This document shows, piece after piece, positions 25,567 through 32,851 of a stretch of DNA of 44,236 nucleotides. A program made the translations under genes and the position numbers. Origin of the DNA: Bacillus rubiinfantis (lineage in GTDB: Bacteria; Bacillota; Bacilli; Bacillales; Cytobacillaceae); contig CCFE01000008.1 in the NCBI GenBank assembly GCA_000752035.1, positions 1 to 44,236 on the forward strand, in the 5' to 3' direction. Each line of letters begins with the position of its first letter. Position 1 is the stretch's first letter. The notes under the pieces were generated by a model, which worked only from the letters and a program-made list of their open reading frames with translations, was not told the origin of the DNA and did not search any database.

Positions 25567-26166
25567 ATGATTCAAACCATCGCCATTATTATTCTTGCGT
25601 ATTTATTGGGCTCCATTCCCTCCGGCTTGATTATTGGAAAAGTTTTTTATAAAACAGATATTCGTGAGCATGGAAGCGGCAATTTAGGAGCAACAAATAC
25701 GTTTCGTACTCTTGGTGTAAAAGCTGGGGCCGTGGTAACGATTGCTGATATCTTAAAGGGGACGTTAGCGGCGGCGTTGCCGGCAATTTTATCTAGTGAT
25801 ATCCATCCGCTTATTCCTGGTGTTATTGCTGTTCTTGGTCATACTTATCCTATCTTTGCAGGATTTCGCGGCGGTAAGGCGGTGGCGACTTCTGCCGGGG
25901 TTATTCTGTTCTATGCGCCACTATTATTTATTACTCTTGTCGCTGTCTTCTTACTTAGCTTATACATAAGCAAATACGTTTCGCTATCTTCAATGATTGC
26001 CGGCTTTGTTGGGGTGCTATATGTCGTCGTTTTTGGTGCAATTCGCGAATGGGATATCCCGCTTTTAATTGTCATTACGCTCCTAGCCTCATTTGTCATC
26101 TACCGCCACCGCGCCAACATCAAACGTATTATCAACAAAACAGAACCAAAGATTAAGTGGTTATAA
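25567..26166 (+). CDS. plsY: Acyl-phosphate glycerol-3-phosphate acyltransferase
   Basis: 199 residues, an integral membrane enzyme that acylates glycerol-3-phosphate from acyl phosphate, the first step of phospholipid synthesis. The three conserved cytosolic motifs are GSIPSG near 16-21 plus EHGSGNLGATNTFRTLG (about 35-51), a second at HTYPIFAGFRGGKAVATSAG, and a third at the C-terminus. Five hydrophobic segments are apparent. AAAGGAG precedes the ATG. B. subtilis yneS/plsY holds the same chromosomal place. Confidence 0.95.
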   Translation: MIQTIAIIILAYLLGSIPSGLIIGKVFYKTDIREHGSGNLGATNTFRTLGVKAGAVVTIADILKGTLAAALPAILSSDIHPLIPGVIAVLGHTYPIFAGFRGGKAVATSAGVILFYAPLLFITLVAVFLLSLYISKYVSLSSMIAGFVGVLYVVVFGAIREWDIPLLIVITLLASFVIYRHRANIKRIINKTEPKIKWL

Positions 26167-26200
26167 AAATGGAGCTCTCTGCTTGAGGCTCCATTTTTAT
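26165..26200 (+). terminator. Terminator of plsY
   Basis: AAAAATGGAGC (26165-26175) pairs perfectly with GCTCCATTTTT (26188-26198), ending in a T tract directly after the plsY stop. Confidence 0.85.
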
Positions 26201-26220
26201 GTTAATTTAGTGATTCCTTT

Positions 26221-26337
26221 TCTACAATTCTGTGCACTCCATCTACAAAAAAGCGGTGACATTCTACAAATTCAAACAGCTTATCTACAATAATTGGTTA
26301 AAATTGCAAATTTCAAGCTTGTTTATACACTCTACAA
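26221..26337. repeat. Phased TCTACAA boxes
   Basis: TCTACAA occurs at 26221, 26242, 26263 and 26284, exactly 21 bases apart, and once more at 26331. The bases between are unrelated. The region is intergenic between the convergent plsY and MFS genes, and the last box includes the MFS stop codon. Confidence 0.65.
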
Positions 26338-26345
26338 GCTTGAAA
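26311..26345. repeat. 11-bp inverted repeat at the end of the MFS gene
   Basis: TTTCAAGCTTG (26311-26321) and CAAGCTTGAAA (26335-26345) are perfect inverted copies, 13 bases apart, spanning the MFS stop codon. It may act as a weak minus-strand terminator, although no T tract follows. Confidence 0.5.
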
Positions 26346-27546
26346 GTGTGTTCCGTTTTGTTTTCGCTAATAATAATGACACAAGAGCTGAGATAAAGAT
26401 GAGACAAGATCCAAAAATATAGACTGCACGGACTCCAATAGTATCAGCAATCAAGCCCATCAGGAAAATCGAGAGTCCTCCCACTAATGACAGTAAGATT
26501 CCCTGAGATGCATAAACCTTCGGCAAGTGTTCGGAAGCAGTGTTAAGTTGAAAGGCAGTTTGCTGGGCAACATCCCTTACTTGGTAGGCAGGACCCATCG
26601 CAACACACAGCAAGAGTGCGAGAATAGGAATATTTGTCAATCCATAAATTAAGGTAAAAATACTAAAAAGCAATGATCCTGTTGCCATGCTAAAAATTAA
26701 GTGTCTTTGAATCACTTTTGCTAGCATAATAGTAAGCAGGCCACCGAGGATCGAACCGAAATAATAGCTGGCATTAATAAATCCCCACCATAGTTCTCCT
26801 TGATTCAATGCCTCTTTCACATAAACTAATGTGATGGCCCCTATCCAAATAGAGCCAGCCATGCCTTCAATACTATCCATTAACGTTACCAATCGTAACG
26901 TTTGGTTTTTCCAAATAAGTAACCAGCCTTCTCTCATTACATCCCATTTAGATTGATCTTCCTGCGAGTAGTCATCTATACGATCGAGGTATTTCGCTGT
27001 AATCCAAATAGCTATGAAAGCTGTCCAAATTAACACTGTATTAAAAACTAATGTAGGTTTATGTCCCAAATGGATAACTGCAAAACCGGTAAAACTATAG
27101 CCGGCAATTTGTGCTGATTGAACGGTAAAAGACAAAAAACTATTAGCTTTTACGAGACCCTCTTTTAACACAATCTTAGGGATAACAGATTGAAGAATTG
27201 GCTTCTCCCAGCTCGTAATAAAGGAAATGATTAAGATATGGAGTAATAATACAACCATTTGAGTAGAAATAGCATCGAATCCTATTAGTAAAAGGGTTAG
27301 TAATCCAGCCCTAATTAAAGGGAGACTTAAAAATAGTCTCCTGTAAGAGTATTTCTTAAAAATCAATGGTGATAAGAATCCTCCAATTATATTAGATAGT
27401 GCTTGAAGAAAAGGAAACAGGGAAGCAATTAATGCTGAAGCAGTTTTTTGATAGATGAATGTGGTAATGACCATAATGTAAATCACCTCTGCCAAAGCAA
27501 GAGACGCTTTGGCAAAACAAAAATGATAAAAGGGCATTCTTTTCAT
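26332..27546 (-). CDS. MFS transporter
   Basis: 404 residues with about twelve membrane segments, of the major facilitator superfamily (drug/siderophore exporter-like branch). An amphipathic central loop lies near 205-220 (DRIDDYSQEDQSKW). It includes VRDVAQQTAFQLNTASEHLPKVYASQGI, typical of EntS/YfiS-like MFS exporters. The substrate is unknown. AAGGAG lies five bases ahead of the ATG. It lies between repeats (phased TCTACAA boxes at one end, a dispersed repeat at the other) inside an otherwise conserved locus, which suggests an insertion. Confidence 0.85.
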   Translation of the reverse strand: MKRMPFYHFCFAKASLALAEVIYIMVITTFIYQKTASALIASLFPFLQALSNIIGGFLSPLIFKKYSYRRLFLSLPLIRAGLLTLLLIGFDAISTQMVVLLLHILIISFITSWEKPILQSVIPKIVLKEGLVKANSFLSFTVQSAQIAGYSFTGFAVIHLGHKPTLVFNTVLIWTAFIAIWITAKYLDRIDDYSQEDQSKWDVMREGWLLIWKNQTLRLVTLMDSIEGMAGSIWIGAITLVYVKEALNQGELWWGFINASYYFGSILGGLLTIMLAKVIQRHLIFSMATGSLLFSIFTLIYGLTNIPILALLLCVAMGPAYQVRDVAQQTAFQLNTASEHLPKVYASQGILLSLVGGLSIFLMGLIADTIGVRAVYIFGSCLIFISALVSLLLAKTKRNTLSSL

Positions 27547-27592
27547 ATCTTCTCCTTATTAACATGCACTAAAAATTACTAATAATATTTTA

Positions 27593-27638
27593 TGCTTTAA
27601 CGGAAGTAAGACCCCCACTGATGGAAGTTTCACTTTAT
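27593..27638. repeat. Dispersed repeat, copy C
   Basis: Between the hesB-like selenoprotein gene and the MFS gene. Reads GCTTTAACGGAAGTAAGACC and then CCCACTGATGGAAGTTTCAC plus TTTAT. Nearly identical to copy B. Confidence 0.65.
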
Positions 27639-27708
27639 TATAACATGTTAATTTAGGAATTTTCAGACTCTATTCAGAGGTGGGAAAGCCAATTTAGTTT
27701 TGCCGTAT

Positions 27709-27999
27709 TTACACTCGCAATAGTTGAAATCTTTTTTTTCCCATAACATCTTCAACATAATCTAATTTTGTATGCTCAAAATAAACCATGTCTTTCTCGT
27801 GAATAAGGATGGTGATGTCGTGGATTTCGAAGGTCAGGTCGCCCTGTATTGTCTGCTCTTCCAGAGACAGATTTAACTTCGGGCCCCCTCAGCCAATTCC
27901 CATGCTAAGGCGGACAAATAATACTTCATCACTTGAGGTTTTTTCGCGTTCAACGTTAGCTTTTAACACATTGTAAGCTGCTTCGGTCATTTTAAACAT
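27709..27999 (-). CDS. HesB/IscA-like selenoprotein (in-frame UGA as Sec37)
   Basis: A 96-residue frame from ATG 27999 to TAA at 27709 with one internal TGA (27889-27891). It reads MFKMTEAAYNVLKANVEREK, then LFVRLSMGIG-U-GGPKLNLSLEEQ, then FEIHDITILIHEKDMVYFEH and LDYVEDVMGKKRFQLLRV. Both halves fit one HesB/IscA-fold domain, and GUGGPKL aligns with the GCGGPKLGL Cys motif of this family, so UGA replaces the cysteine. HesB-like selenoproteins are known in bacteria. It lies 11 bases after yneQ in the same operon and in the slot of B. subtilis yneR. Likely role: iron-sulfur or redox chemistry. A standard caller would miss it. Confidence 0.8.
27841..27888 (-). promoter_or_regulatory. Candidate SECIS element of the hesB-like gene
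   Basis: Directly after the UGA on the minus strand, TGTCTCT and AG-C-AGACA can pair around the loop GGAAG (plus-strand 27850-27869). The apical loop lies about 27 bases after UGA. Outer GCCC and GGGC segments could lengthen the stem. Position fits a bacterial SECIS bound by SelB. Confidence 0.5.
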
Positions 28000-28010
28000 G
28001 TTTTCACTTC

Positions 28011-28304
28011 CTAACTCCAAATATGGTCTAACAATCCTTCTTCGAGTAAAATCTCCCGCTGATGGCTACCAAGCAGGTCAAAATGCGAATAGCCATCCTT
28101 GCGGTGATGGATCCACTCCTTTTTCAACCCATACTTCTTCCCCCATGCCGCTAATTTTTCAAGATCTTGGCAACCGACTTTAGTTACTGTTTTACTGCCG
28201 GGAAAGCGATCGTCCAACCAATAATGGGTCAAAAATGCAATTTCTCCCTCGTCAATCTTTCGTTTCCATTCACGCACATCCTGTTTTTTAATTCCAAACG
28301 CCAA
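28011..28304 (-). CDS. yneQ: YneQ-family conserved protein
   Basis: 97 residues starting at TTG 28304, with GGGAG eight bases ahead. It reads (M)AFGIKKQDVREWKRKIDEG, EIAFLTHYWLDDRFPGSKTV, VGCQDLEKLAAWGKKYGLKK and WIHHRKDGYSHFDLLG. This is the same as B. subtilis YneQ in length and sequence pattern. Function unknown. It sits 17 bases after yneP and 11 before the hesB-like selenoprotein gene, forming an operon yneP-yneQ-hesB. Confidence 0.8.
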   Translation of the reverse strand: MAFGIKKQDVREWKRKIDEGEIAFLTHYWLDDRFPGSKTVTKVGCQDLEKLAAWGKKYGLKKEWIHHRKDGYSHFDLLGSHQREILLEEGLLDHIWS

Positions 28305-28321
28305 CCTATTCACTCCCAAGA

Positions 28322-28753
28322 CTATTGCTTTTTCTTGATTTCCTCGTATTTCAAAAACCAATCAGGAAACGCCTTTTTAAACGACGCCGGTCTGAAGTTT
28401 GCTTTTTTGACAATGATATGAGTAGATGATCCTTCGACACATACCTCGTCGTTTCCATTTGTTATCGAATAGCCATAAACGGTTTTAATACCGTCATTGA
28501 GCTCAACCCATGTATGAACAAAGGCACTGTCACCATAGCGTAACGGTTTTTTATAGGTGACATGGACATCGTATACAGGTGCGTAATAACCTGCTTCCTC
28601 CATCGCAACATAATGGAATCCCAGGTCCTCTATTAGTCCAGTTCTCCCTAATTCAAAAAACTTTAGGTAATTGGCATGGTAAATCACGCCCATCATATCA
28701 GTATCAGCATAATATAACTGAATTTCTCTTGTTGAAATTAAGTACTCACTCAT
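28322..28753 (-). CDS. yneP: Acyl-CoA thioesterase YneP (4HBT hotdog fold)
   Basis: 143 residues of the 4-hydroxybenzoyl-CoA thioesterase family, which hydrolyses acyl-CoA thioesters in the cytosol. Motif YYADTDMMGVIYHANYLKFF holds the catalytic Asp; YKKPLRYGD and the C-terminal beta strands follow. It is the first gene of the yneP-yneQ-hesB operon. The AAGGGG ribosome site fits ATG 28753. Confidence 0.88.
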   Translation of the reverse strand: MSEYLISTREIQLYYADTDMMGVIYHANYLKFFELGRTGLIEDLGFHYVAMEEAGYYAPVYDVHVTYKKPLRYGDSAFVHTWVELNDGIKTVYGYSITNGNDEVCVEGSSTHIIVKKANFRPASFKKAFPDWFLKYEEIKKKQ

Positions 28754-28767
28754 TCTTACGTTCCCCT

Positions 28768-31098
28768 TTATTGTCTATTTATTTTACTAAAAGCGGTTTT
28801 TACATCTTCGTCTTCAAGTAATAAAGCCTGTTGAAAAAACAGCTCAGCTTGTATCGTCAGGTTTTTATTGTTCATTAATCGAGCTGCCTGGTCTTGAATC
28901 ATCATATCGACAAGATTAACTGCAAACCGACCATTTCCGGAGTATGTTTGTCCTTCCATTATTTCCAGTAATAGCTCCTTAGCGCCCGCTGCAAGTTGGT
29001 ATTGGTATTTTTTAGCATATAACTCGATAATCTGCAGCAGTTCACGAGCAGAATAATCAGGAAAGGAAAAGAATTTTTTAAAACGCGATCGCAGTCCTGG
29101 GTTGCTTTCTAGCAGCTCGTCCATCTCATCTGGATAACCAGCAAGAATAACCACGAGATTTTCATTATGCTTTGTCATCTCATCGACAAGTGTGTCAATT
29201 ACTTCTTTACCGAAATCGCCGCTTGTGTTTCCAAGAAGTGAATATGCTTCATCAATAAACAGCACGCCGCCAAGCGCTTCCCTGATTTTTTTCTTCGTCT
29301 TTCCAGCGGTTTGGCCTACATATCCAGCAACCAAGTCCGCCCTGCTGGTCACAACGAGATGACCTCTTTTGAGAATGCCACATTCCTTTAATATCTCAGC
29401 ATAGATTTTTGCAACCGTTGTTTTACCAGTTCCAGGGTTTCCTATAAATACTGAATGGAGTTGGATAGGAACGGCGGGGAGTCCATGTTGGCGACGAAAT
29501 TGCTGTAATTTTACAAAATAAAATAAGCTGTGCATTTCTGCTTTCAAAGGCTCGAGTCCAATTAATTGATCCAACTCTTCGATTGGCGAACGTGTACTTT
29601 TAATTTCGTTAACAGCAAAATTCTGCTTATCCAGCAGCATATAGTTAACGATATCCTGTTCCCCTTTGGTTCCAGCACCTTTCTGAAAAATCGCCTCCAT
29701 GATGAGGTTGCTAACAGTTCGAGCATTGCCAAATGTTTCATCAACCCGCTCTTGGTCAAGCCGGTGAAGCAGCTCTTGTATAGCATCTGCTGTTAGGTAA
29801 TAATCATTATCTGCCGCAACTTTTTCACCTATTGCTACCAATTCCTCATTTGAATAATCTGGTAAATGGAGAAAATTTGATTGTGGAAAACGGCTTCGAA
29901 GTCCCGTATTTGCCTCTAAAAAGCTGCGCATTTCTTCTGGATATCCTGCAAGAATAACAGCAAATTTCCCGCCATATTCTTTACTTGTCATCAGTGAAAC
30001 AAGCGTATCAATCGCTGTTTGACCGTAGTCATTGCCGGTTTGCCCTTCACGTTTTAGGCTGTAGGCCTCATCAATAAACAATACTCCCCCTAGAGAGCGT
30101 TCTACAATTGCGCGAACATTTTCCTCTGTTTGCCCGACGAAGGACCCAACAAGCTGGGAACGATTTGTTTCAATTACATCCTCACGTGGCAATACTCCGA
30201 GCTCATGATAGATTTTTGCCAAGAGCCTGGCTAATGTCGTTTTACCTGTTCCCGGGTTGCCCGTTAATATCATGTTCATACTTAAGTCGTCTTTAGTGAT
30301 GAAACCATATTCTGTTCGCTGCTTCTGGTATTTTAAATAGTTGTAAAAATGTTTGACTCGTCTTTTCACGAAATCAAGGCCAATCATGCTGTTAAGCTGC
30401 TCCAACGCTTCTTTAGTTTCCGTTTGTGAAGCTTTTTCTACATCTAAAAACTGCTCTTGCCATTGTTGTTTAATTGCGATAACAGTTGCTAAATGCCGTT
30501 TCAATTCCTCAAAATAAACGGCTGGGTGGAAAACGCCAATTATGGACTGTTCGAATTCCTTTGCAGCTTGTCGTAATCTCCCGCTTTCTTCGATAGTCAT
30601 TTGAAGCAAATGATAAAGCTGCTGATACTTATCGTAAAGCGAGGGATCCTGTATTGTGGAGGCAATTGTTACATTGGCTTGCAGCCTTGGAAGTTCCTCC
30701 TCGGCAATATTTAAAAATTGTTGACATATTTGTATGTATTCTTCAGCTGCCTTTTTCTTAGCGGTACTGTTATCACTTTCACGAATATCAGGAAAAGTTA
30801 ATAATAACAGTAAATCTTCAAGCTGCTTCCATTCTGAATAAATCAGAAGTTCCTTTGCTTGTTGATTATCGGAGTTTAATTCTAATGCCTTATTAACCCA
30901 GCGGACAGCGAGTAAATCTTGTTGATTCCGATTATATCGTAATTGTGCAGCCAGCTTATATAGCTGTGATAAAACCTCTGGATTTGTTTCCTCTTTTAAG
31001 GCGATAATCAGTTCGCTTTCCTTTGCAATCGTGCCTGTGTTATTAAATTCTTGCTCCCATATTGAAAGTTTTTCACGGAACTTTGACTTCACATTCAT
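28768..31098 (-). CDS. Double AAA+ ATPase, CbxX/SpoVK family
   Basis: 776 residues. The N-terminal third (about 1-230) is helical and TPR-like. Two CbxX/CfxQ AAA+ domains follow: the first with NPGTGKTTLARLLAKIYHEL, LFIDEAYSLKR and LRSRFP, the second with NPGTGKTTVAKIYAEILKEC, VLFIDEAYSLLGN and SRFKKFFSFPD. Both keep Walker A, Walker B and the arginine finger. B. subtilis SpoVK has only one such domain and no TPR part, so this resembles EccA-like or double-AAA members. It may remodel a protein complex in sporulation or secretion; there is no partner in the window. The start has a poor ribosome site; ATG 31098 is preferred to GTG 31101. Confidence 0.85.
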   Translation of the reverse strand: MNVKSKFREKLSIWEQEFNNTGTIAKESELIIALKEETNPEVLSQLYKLAAQLRYNRNQQDLLAVRWVNKALELNSDNQQAKELLIYSEWKQLEDLLLLLTFPDIRESDNSTAKKKAAEEYIQICQQFLNIAEEELPRLQANVTIASTIQDPSLYDKYQQLYHLLQMTIEESGRLRQAAKEFEQSIIGVFHPAVYFEELKRHLATVIAIKQQWQEQFLDVEKASQTETKEALEQLNSMIGLDFVKRRVKHFYNYLKYQKQRTEYGFITKDDLSMNMILTGNPGTGKTTLARLLAKIYHELGVLPREDVIETNRSQLVGSFVGQTEENVRAIVERSLGGVLFIDEAYSLKREGQTGNDYGQTAIDTLVSLMTSKEYGGKFAVILAGYPEEMRSFLEANTGLRSRFPQSNFLHLPDYSNEELVAIGEKVAADNDYYLTADAIQELLHRLDQERVDETFGNARTVSNLIMEAIFQKGAGTKGEQDIVNYMLLDKQNFAVNEIKSTRSPIEELDQLIGLEPLKAEMHSLFYFVKLQQFRRQHGLPAVPIQLHSVFIGNPGTGKTTVAKIYAEILKECGILKRGHLVVTSRADLVAGYVGQTAGKTKKKIREALGGVLFIDEAYSLLGNTSGDFGKEVIDTLVDEMTKHNENLVVILAGYPDEMDELLESNPGLRSRFKKFFSFPDYSARELLQIIELYAKKYQYQLAAGAKELLLEIMEGQTYSGNGRFAVNLVDMMIQDQAARLMNNKNLTIQAELFFQQALLLEDEDVKTAFSKINRQ

Positions 31099-31190
31099 CA
31101 CATCTTTTAAAAAATTTCCTCTCTATCTTAACATAGACGTGATTTAAATGTTAAATAAGAGATTCTCACCACCTAAGATGAGCTTAAATT

Positions 31191-31220
31191 AAAAAGGACC
31201 GACCGAAACCGGCTGGTCCC
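31191..31220 (-). terminator. Terminator of tlp
   Basis: On the minus strand GGACC...CCG-GTTT-CGG...GGTCC forms a stem followed by TTTTT, directly after the tlp stop. Confidence 0.7.
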
Positions 31221-31228
31221 CCAAGATG

Positions 31229-31450
31229 CTATTTGTTGGTTTCGTCTTTTATTTCAGAGCGGAAGGATTCGATGCTTTCCCGACGGCGCTCGTTCTTTTC
31301 ATGGATTTGGCGGCGTTGTGTTTCGCTATCAGTAAATGCAAGAGATTCTTCTGCTGCTTCCATGTTTTCAATCGTATGGTGGATCATCGACTGTAATTTT
31401 TCGACATTATCACTACGATCATCTGGTTTTGGCTTGTTTTTGTATGCCAT
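31229..31450 (-). CDS. tlp: Small acid-soluble spore protein Tlp
   Basis: 73 residues: MAYKNKPKPDDRSDNVEKLQ at the start, a long charged helix in the middle (IHHTIENMEAAEESLAFTDS, then ERRRESIESFRSEIKDETNK). This matches Tlp (thioredoxin-like spore protein), made in the forespore under sigma-F/sigma-G control. Start behind AAAGGAGG. Its neighbours citB, yneN and yneP agree with B. subtilis. Confidence 0.9.
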   Translation of the reverse strand: MAYKNKPKPDDRSDNVEKLQSMIHHTIENMEAAEESLAFTDSETQRRQIHEKNERRRESIESFRSEIKDETNK

Positions 31451-31574
31451 TAGAAGATTCCTCCTTTTTAATCAATGTACTGTACTAAGTACAAATATAG
31501 TTTGGTTCGCCGATTAAAAAATATCAGTAGTAAAAAATAGAAACAGACGGTCACAAAAAAAATCTTCTGATAAC

Positions 31575-31611
31575 AAAAAGACCCTTGGCATGTCTATGCC
31601 TCAGGGTCCTA
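31575..31611 (-). terminator. Terminator of sspN
   Basis: GACCCT-TGGCAT and ATGCC-TC-AGGGTC pair (31580-31609) with CTTTTTGTT following on the minus strand. Confidence 0.75.
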
Positions 31612-31623
31612 CAAATTTATAAA

Positions 31624-31764
31624 TTATTCACCTTTTGTTTGCATGACTTGTGCATGCTTTCCAGATGTATCTTGCATCTGTTTGCCTTTATTGCCGCCAA
31701 AACTCCGTGGCTGTGTTCCAATATGAGTCGGACGAAAACGTTTTGTTTGATATCCTTTACCCAT
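31624..31764 (-). CDS. sspN: Small acid-soluble spore protein N
   Basis: 46 residues, MGKGYQTKRFRPTHIGTQPR then GGNKGKQMQDTSGKHAQVMQ and TKGE. The second half agrees almost fully with B. subtilis SspN as recalled. It is a basic forespore protein. Just upstream is an A+G-rich GGGGGGAT ribosome site. Confidence 0.9.
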   Translation of the reverse strand: MGKGYQTKRFRPTHIGTQPRSFGGNKGKQMQDTSGKHAQVMQTKGE

Positions 31765-31829
31765 GACATCATCCCCCCTTACTAACATTTTGTCCAAAAG
31801 AGCGGGAACGATGTTTGGAATCTTTTGTA

Positions 31830-31961
31830 CTATTCGGCTTTATCAAGATGTCTTTGTTCAAGACGTTGTTCGATTTTCTCCAAAGCAGCGCTGTCCTTCA
31901 AAAGTTGAGATTTATTTTCGGATACAAGTTCTGCAAAGGAACGTTTTCTAGGTCTTCTCAT
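31830..31961 (-). CDS. FbpB-family small basic protein
   Basis: 43 residues from ATG 31961 (GGAAGGTGAG ahead; upstream extension to 32018 has no ribosome site). MRRPRKRSFAELVSENKSQL and LKDSAALEKIEQRLEQRH match the family of FbpB, small Fur-regulated basic proteins that in B. subtilis act with the iron-sparing sRNA FsrA. No convincing Fur box was seen here, so iron control is not shown. Lies between sspN and yneN. Confidence 0.7.
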   Translation of the reverse strand: MRRPRKRSFAELVSENKSQLLKDSAALEKIEQRLEQRHLDKAE

Positions 31962-32074
31962 CTGTCTCACCTTCCTTACACTTATTGTAACAATTATTAT
32001 GTCCGGAAACGCTATCAATTATTACAACTTTTTGAAAATTTAATCGCTTTTTTAAACGAAAGGTCCCAAGGTAT

Positions 32075-32106
32075 AAAAAAACGCTGGATGTACTCCAACG
32101 TTTTCG
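32075..32106 (-). terminator. Terminator of the yneN-like gene
   Basis: AAACG-C-TGGA and TCCA-ACGTTT pair (32078-32104) and the minus strand continues as CGTTTTTTTATA after the stop. Confidence 0.65.
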
Positions 32107-32110
32107 TCGA

Positions 32111-32653
32111 TTATTTTAATTGGTTTGTGAAATTTTTCATATCTTCTAGTTTCATGGTACCAACGTATTTATTCTGAACTAGACCGTCACTGCTGATAAA
32201 ATAAGTAGTCGGTATCGAAATAATTTGATATATACCGTTTACTGTGTCTTCAGTATCAAGAAGGACGGGAAATGTCAATTTATATTCATCGACGAACCCT
32301 TGAACATCCAACTGTGGATCAATATTAACAGCAAGAATCTTCAAATCCTGTGGCGCTGACTTTGAGAATTTTTCCATATCGGGCATTTCTTCTTTACAAG
32401 GACCGCACCAAGTCGCCCAAAAATTCAACATGACTTTTTTTCCTTTGAGATCTGATAATTTCACTGTCTCACCTGTTAATGTTTTTAACTCAAAGTCAGG
32501 AGCCTTATCACCAATTGTTAATCCTTCCTTGGTAGCTGAGGCTTCTTTTACGGTATCGGGTGGTTTTGTTTCTGTCTTATGATCAACTGCTTGTACAATT
32601 GCTACCGTTAAAAGTGCAATCAGCACAACAGCAGCAATAACCTTTTTCATCAT
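32111..32653 (-). CDS. yneN: Membrane-anchored thioredoxin-like protein (ResA/YneN type)
   Basis: 180 residues. Start at ATG 32653, with AGGAGG seven bases ahead. An N-terminal signal anchor (KKVIAAVVLIALLTVAIVQA) places the thioredoxin domain outside the membrane. GDKAPDFELKTLTGE, LNFWATWCGPCKEEMPDME (active site WCGPC) and the cis-Pro loop SIPTTYFIS are clear. It should reduce extracytoplasmic disulfides, e.g. in cytochrome c or spore maturation. The position next to citB matches yneN. Confidence 0.88.
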   Translation of the reverse strand: MMKKVIAAVVLIALLTVAIVQAVDHKTETKPPDTVKEASATKEGLTIGDKAPDFELKTLTGETVKLSDLKGKKVMLNFWATWCGPCKEEMPDMEKFSKSAPQDLKILAVNIDPQLDVQGFVDEYKLTFPVLLDTEDTVNGIYQIISIPTTYFISSDGLVQNKYVGTMKLEDMKNFTNQLK

Positions 32654-32806
32654 CCCGAATCCTCCTTCATAAGTGTTCACTCATATTGATTTTACAGTAT
32701 ATGCTTAGTTGAAACAAAACTTGGCTTACTTATTTTGTGATAGTTTCATGAAAACATAATAAAAGCTCTTCGAATTTACATAAATCTTTTACTTTAAATC
32801 AAAATA

Positions 32807-32840
32807 AACAACACCATGCAAAATGCACGGTGTTGTTAGT
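32807..32840 (-). terminator. Terminator of citB
   Basis: AACAACACC (32807-32815) and GGTGTTGTT (32829-32837) pair with an inner TGCA-AAA-TGCA extension; the minus strand continues with TTTATTTT. Confidence 0.75.
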
Positions 32841-32851
32841 GTCCCATCGAA

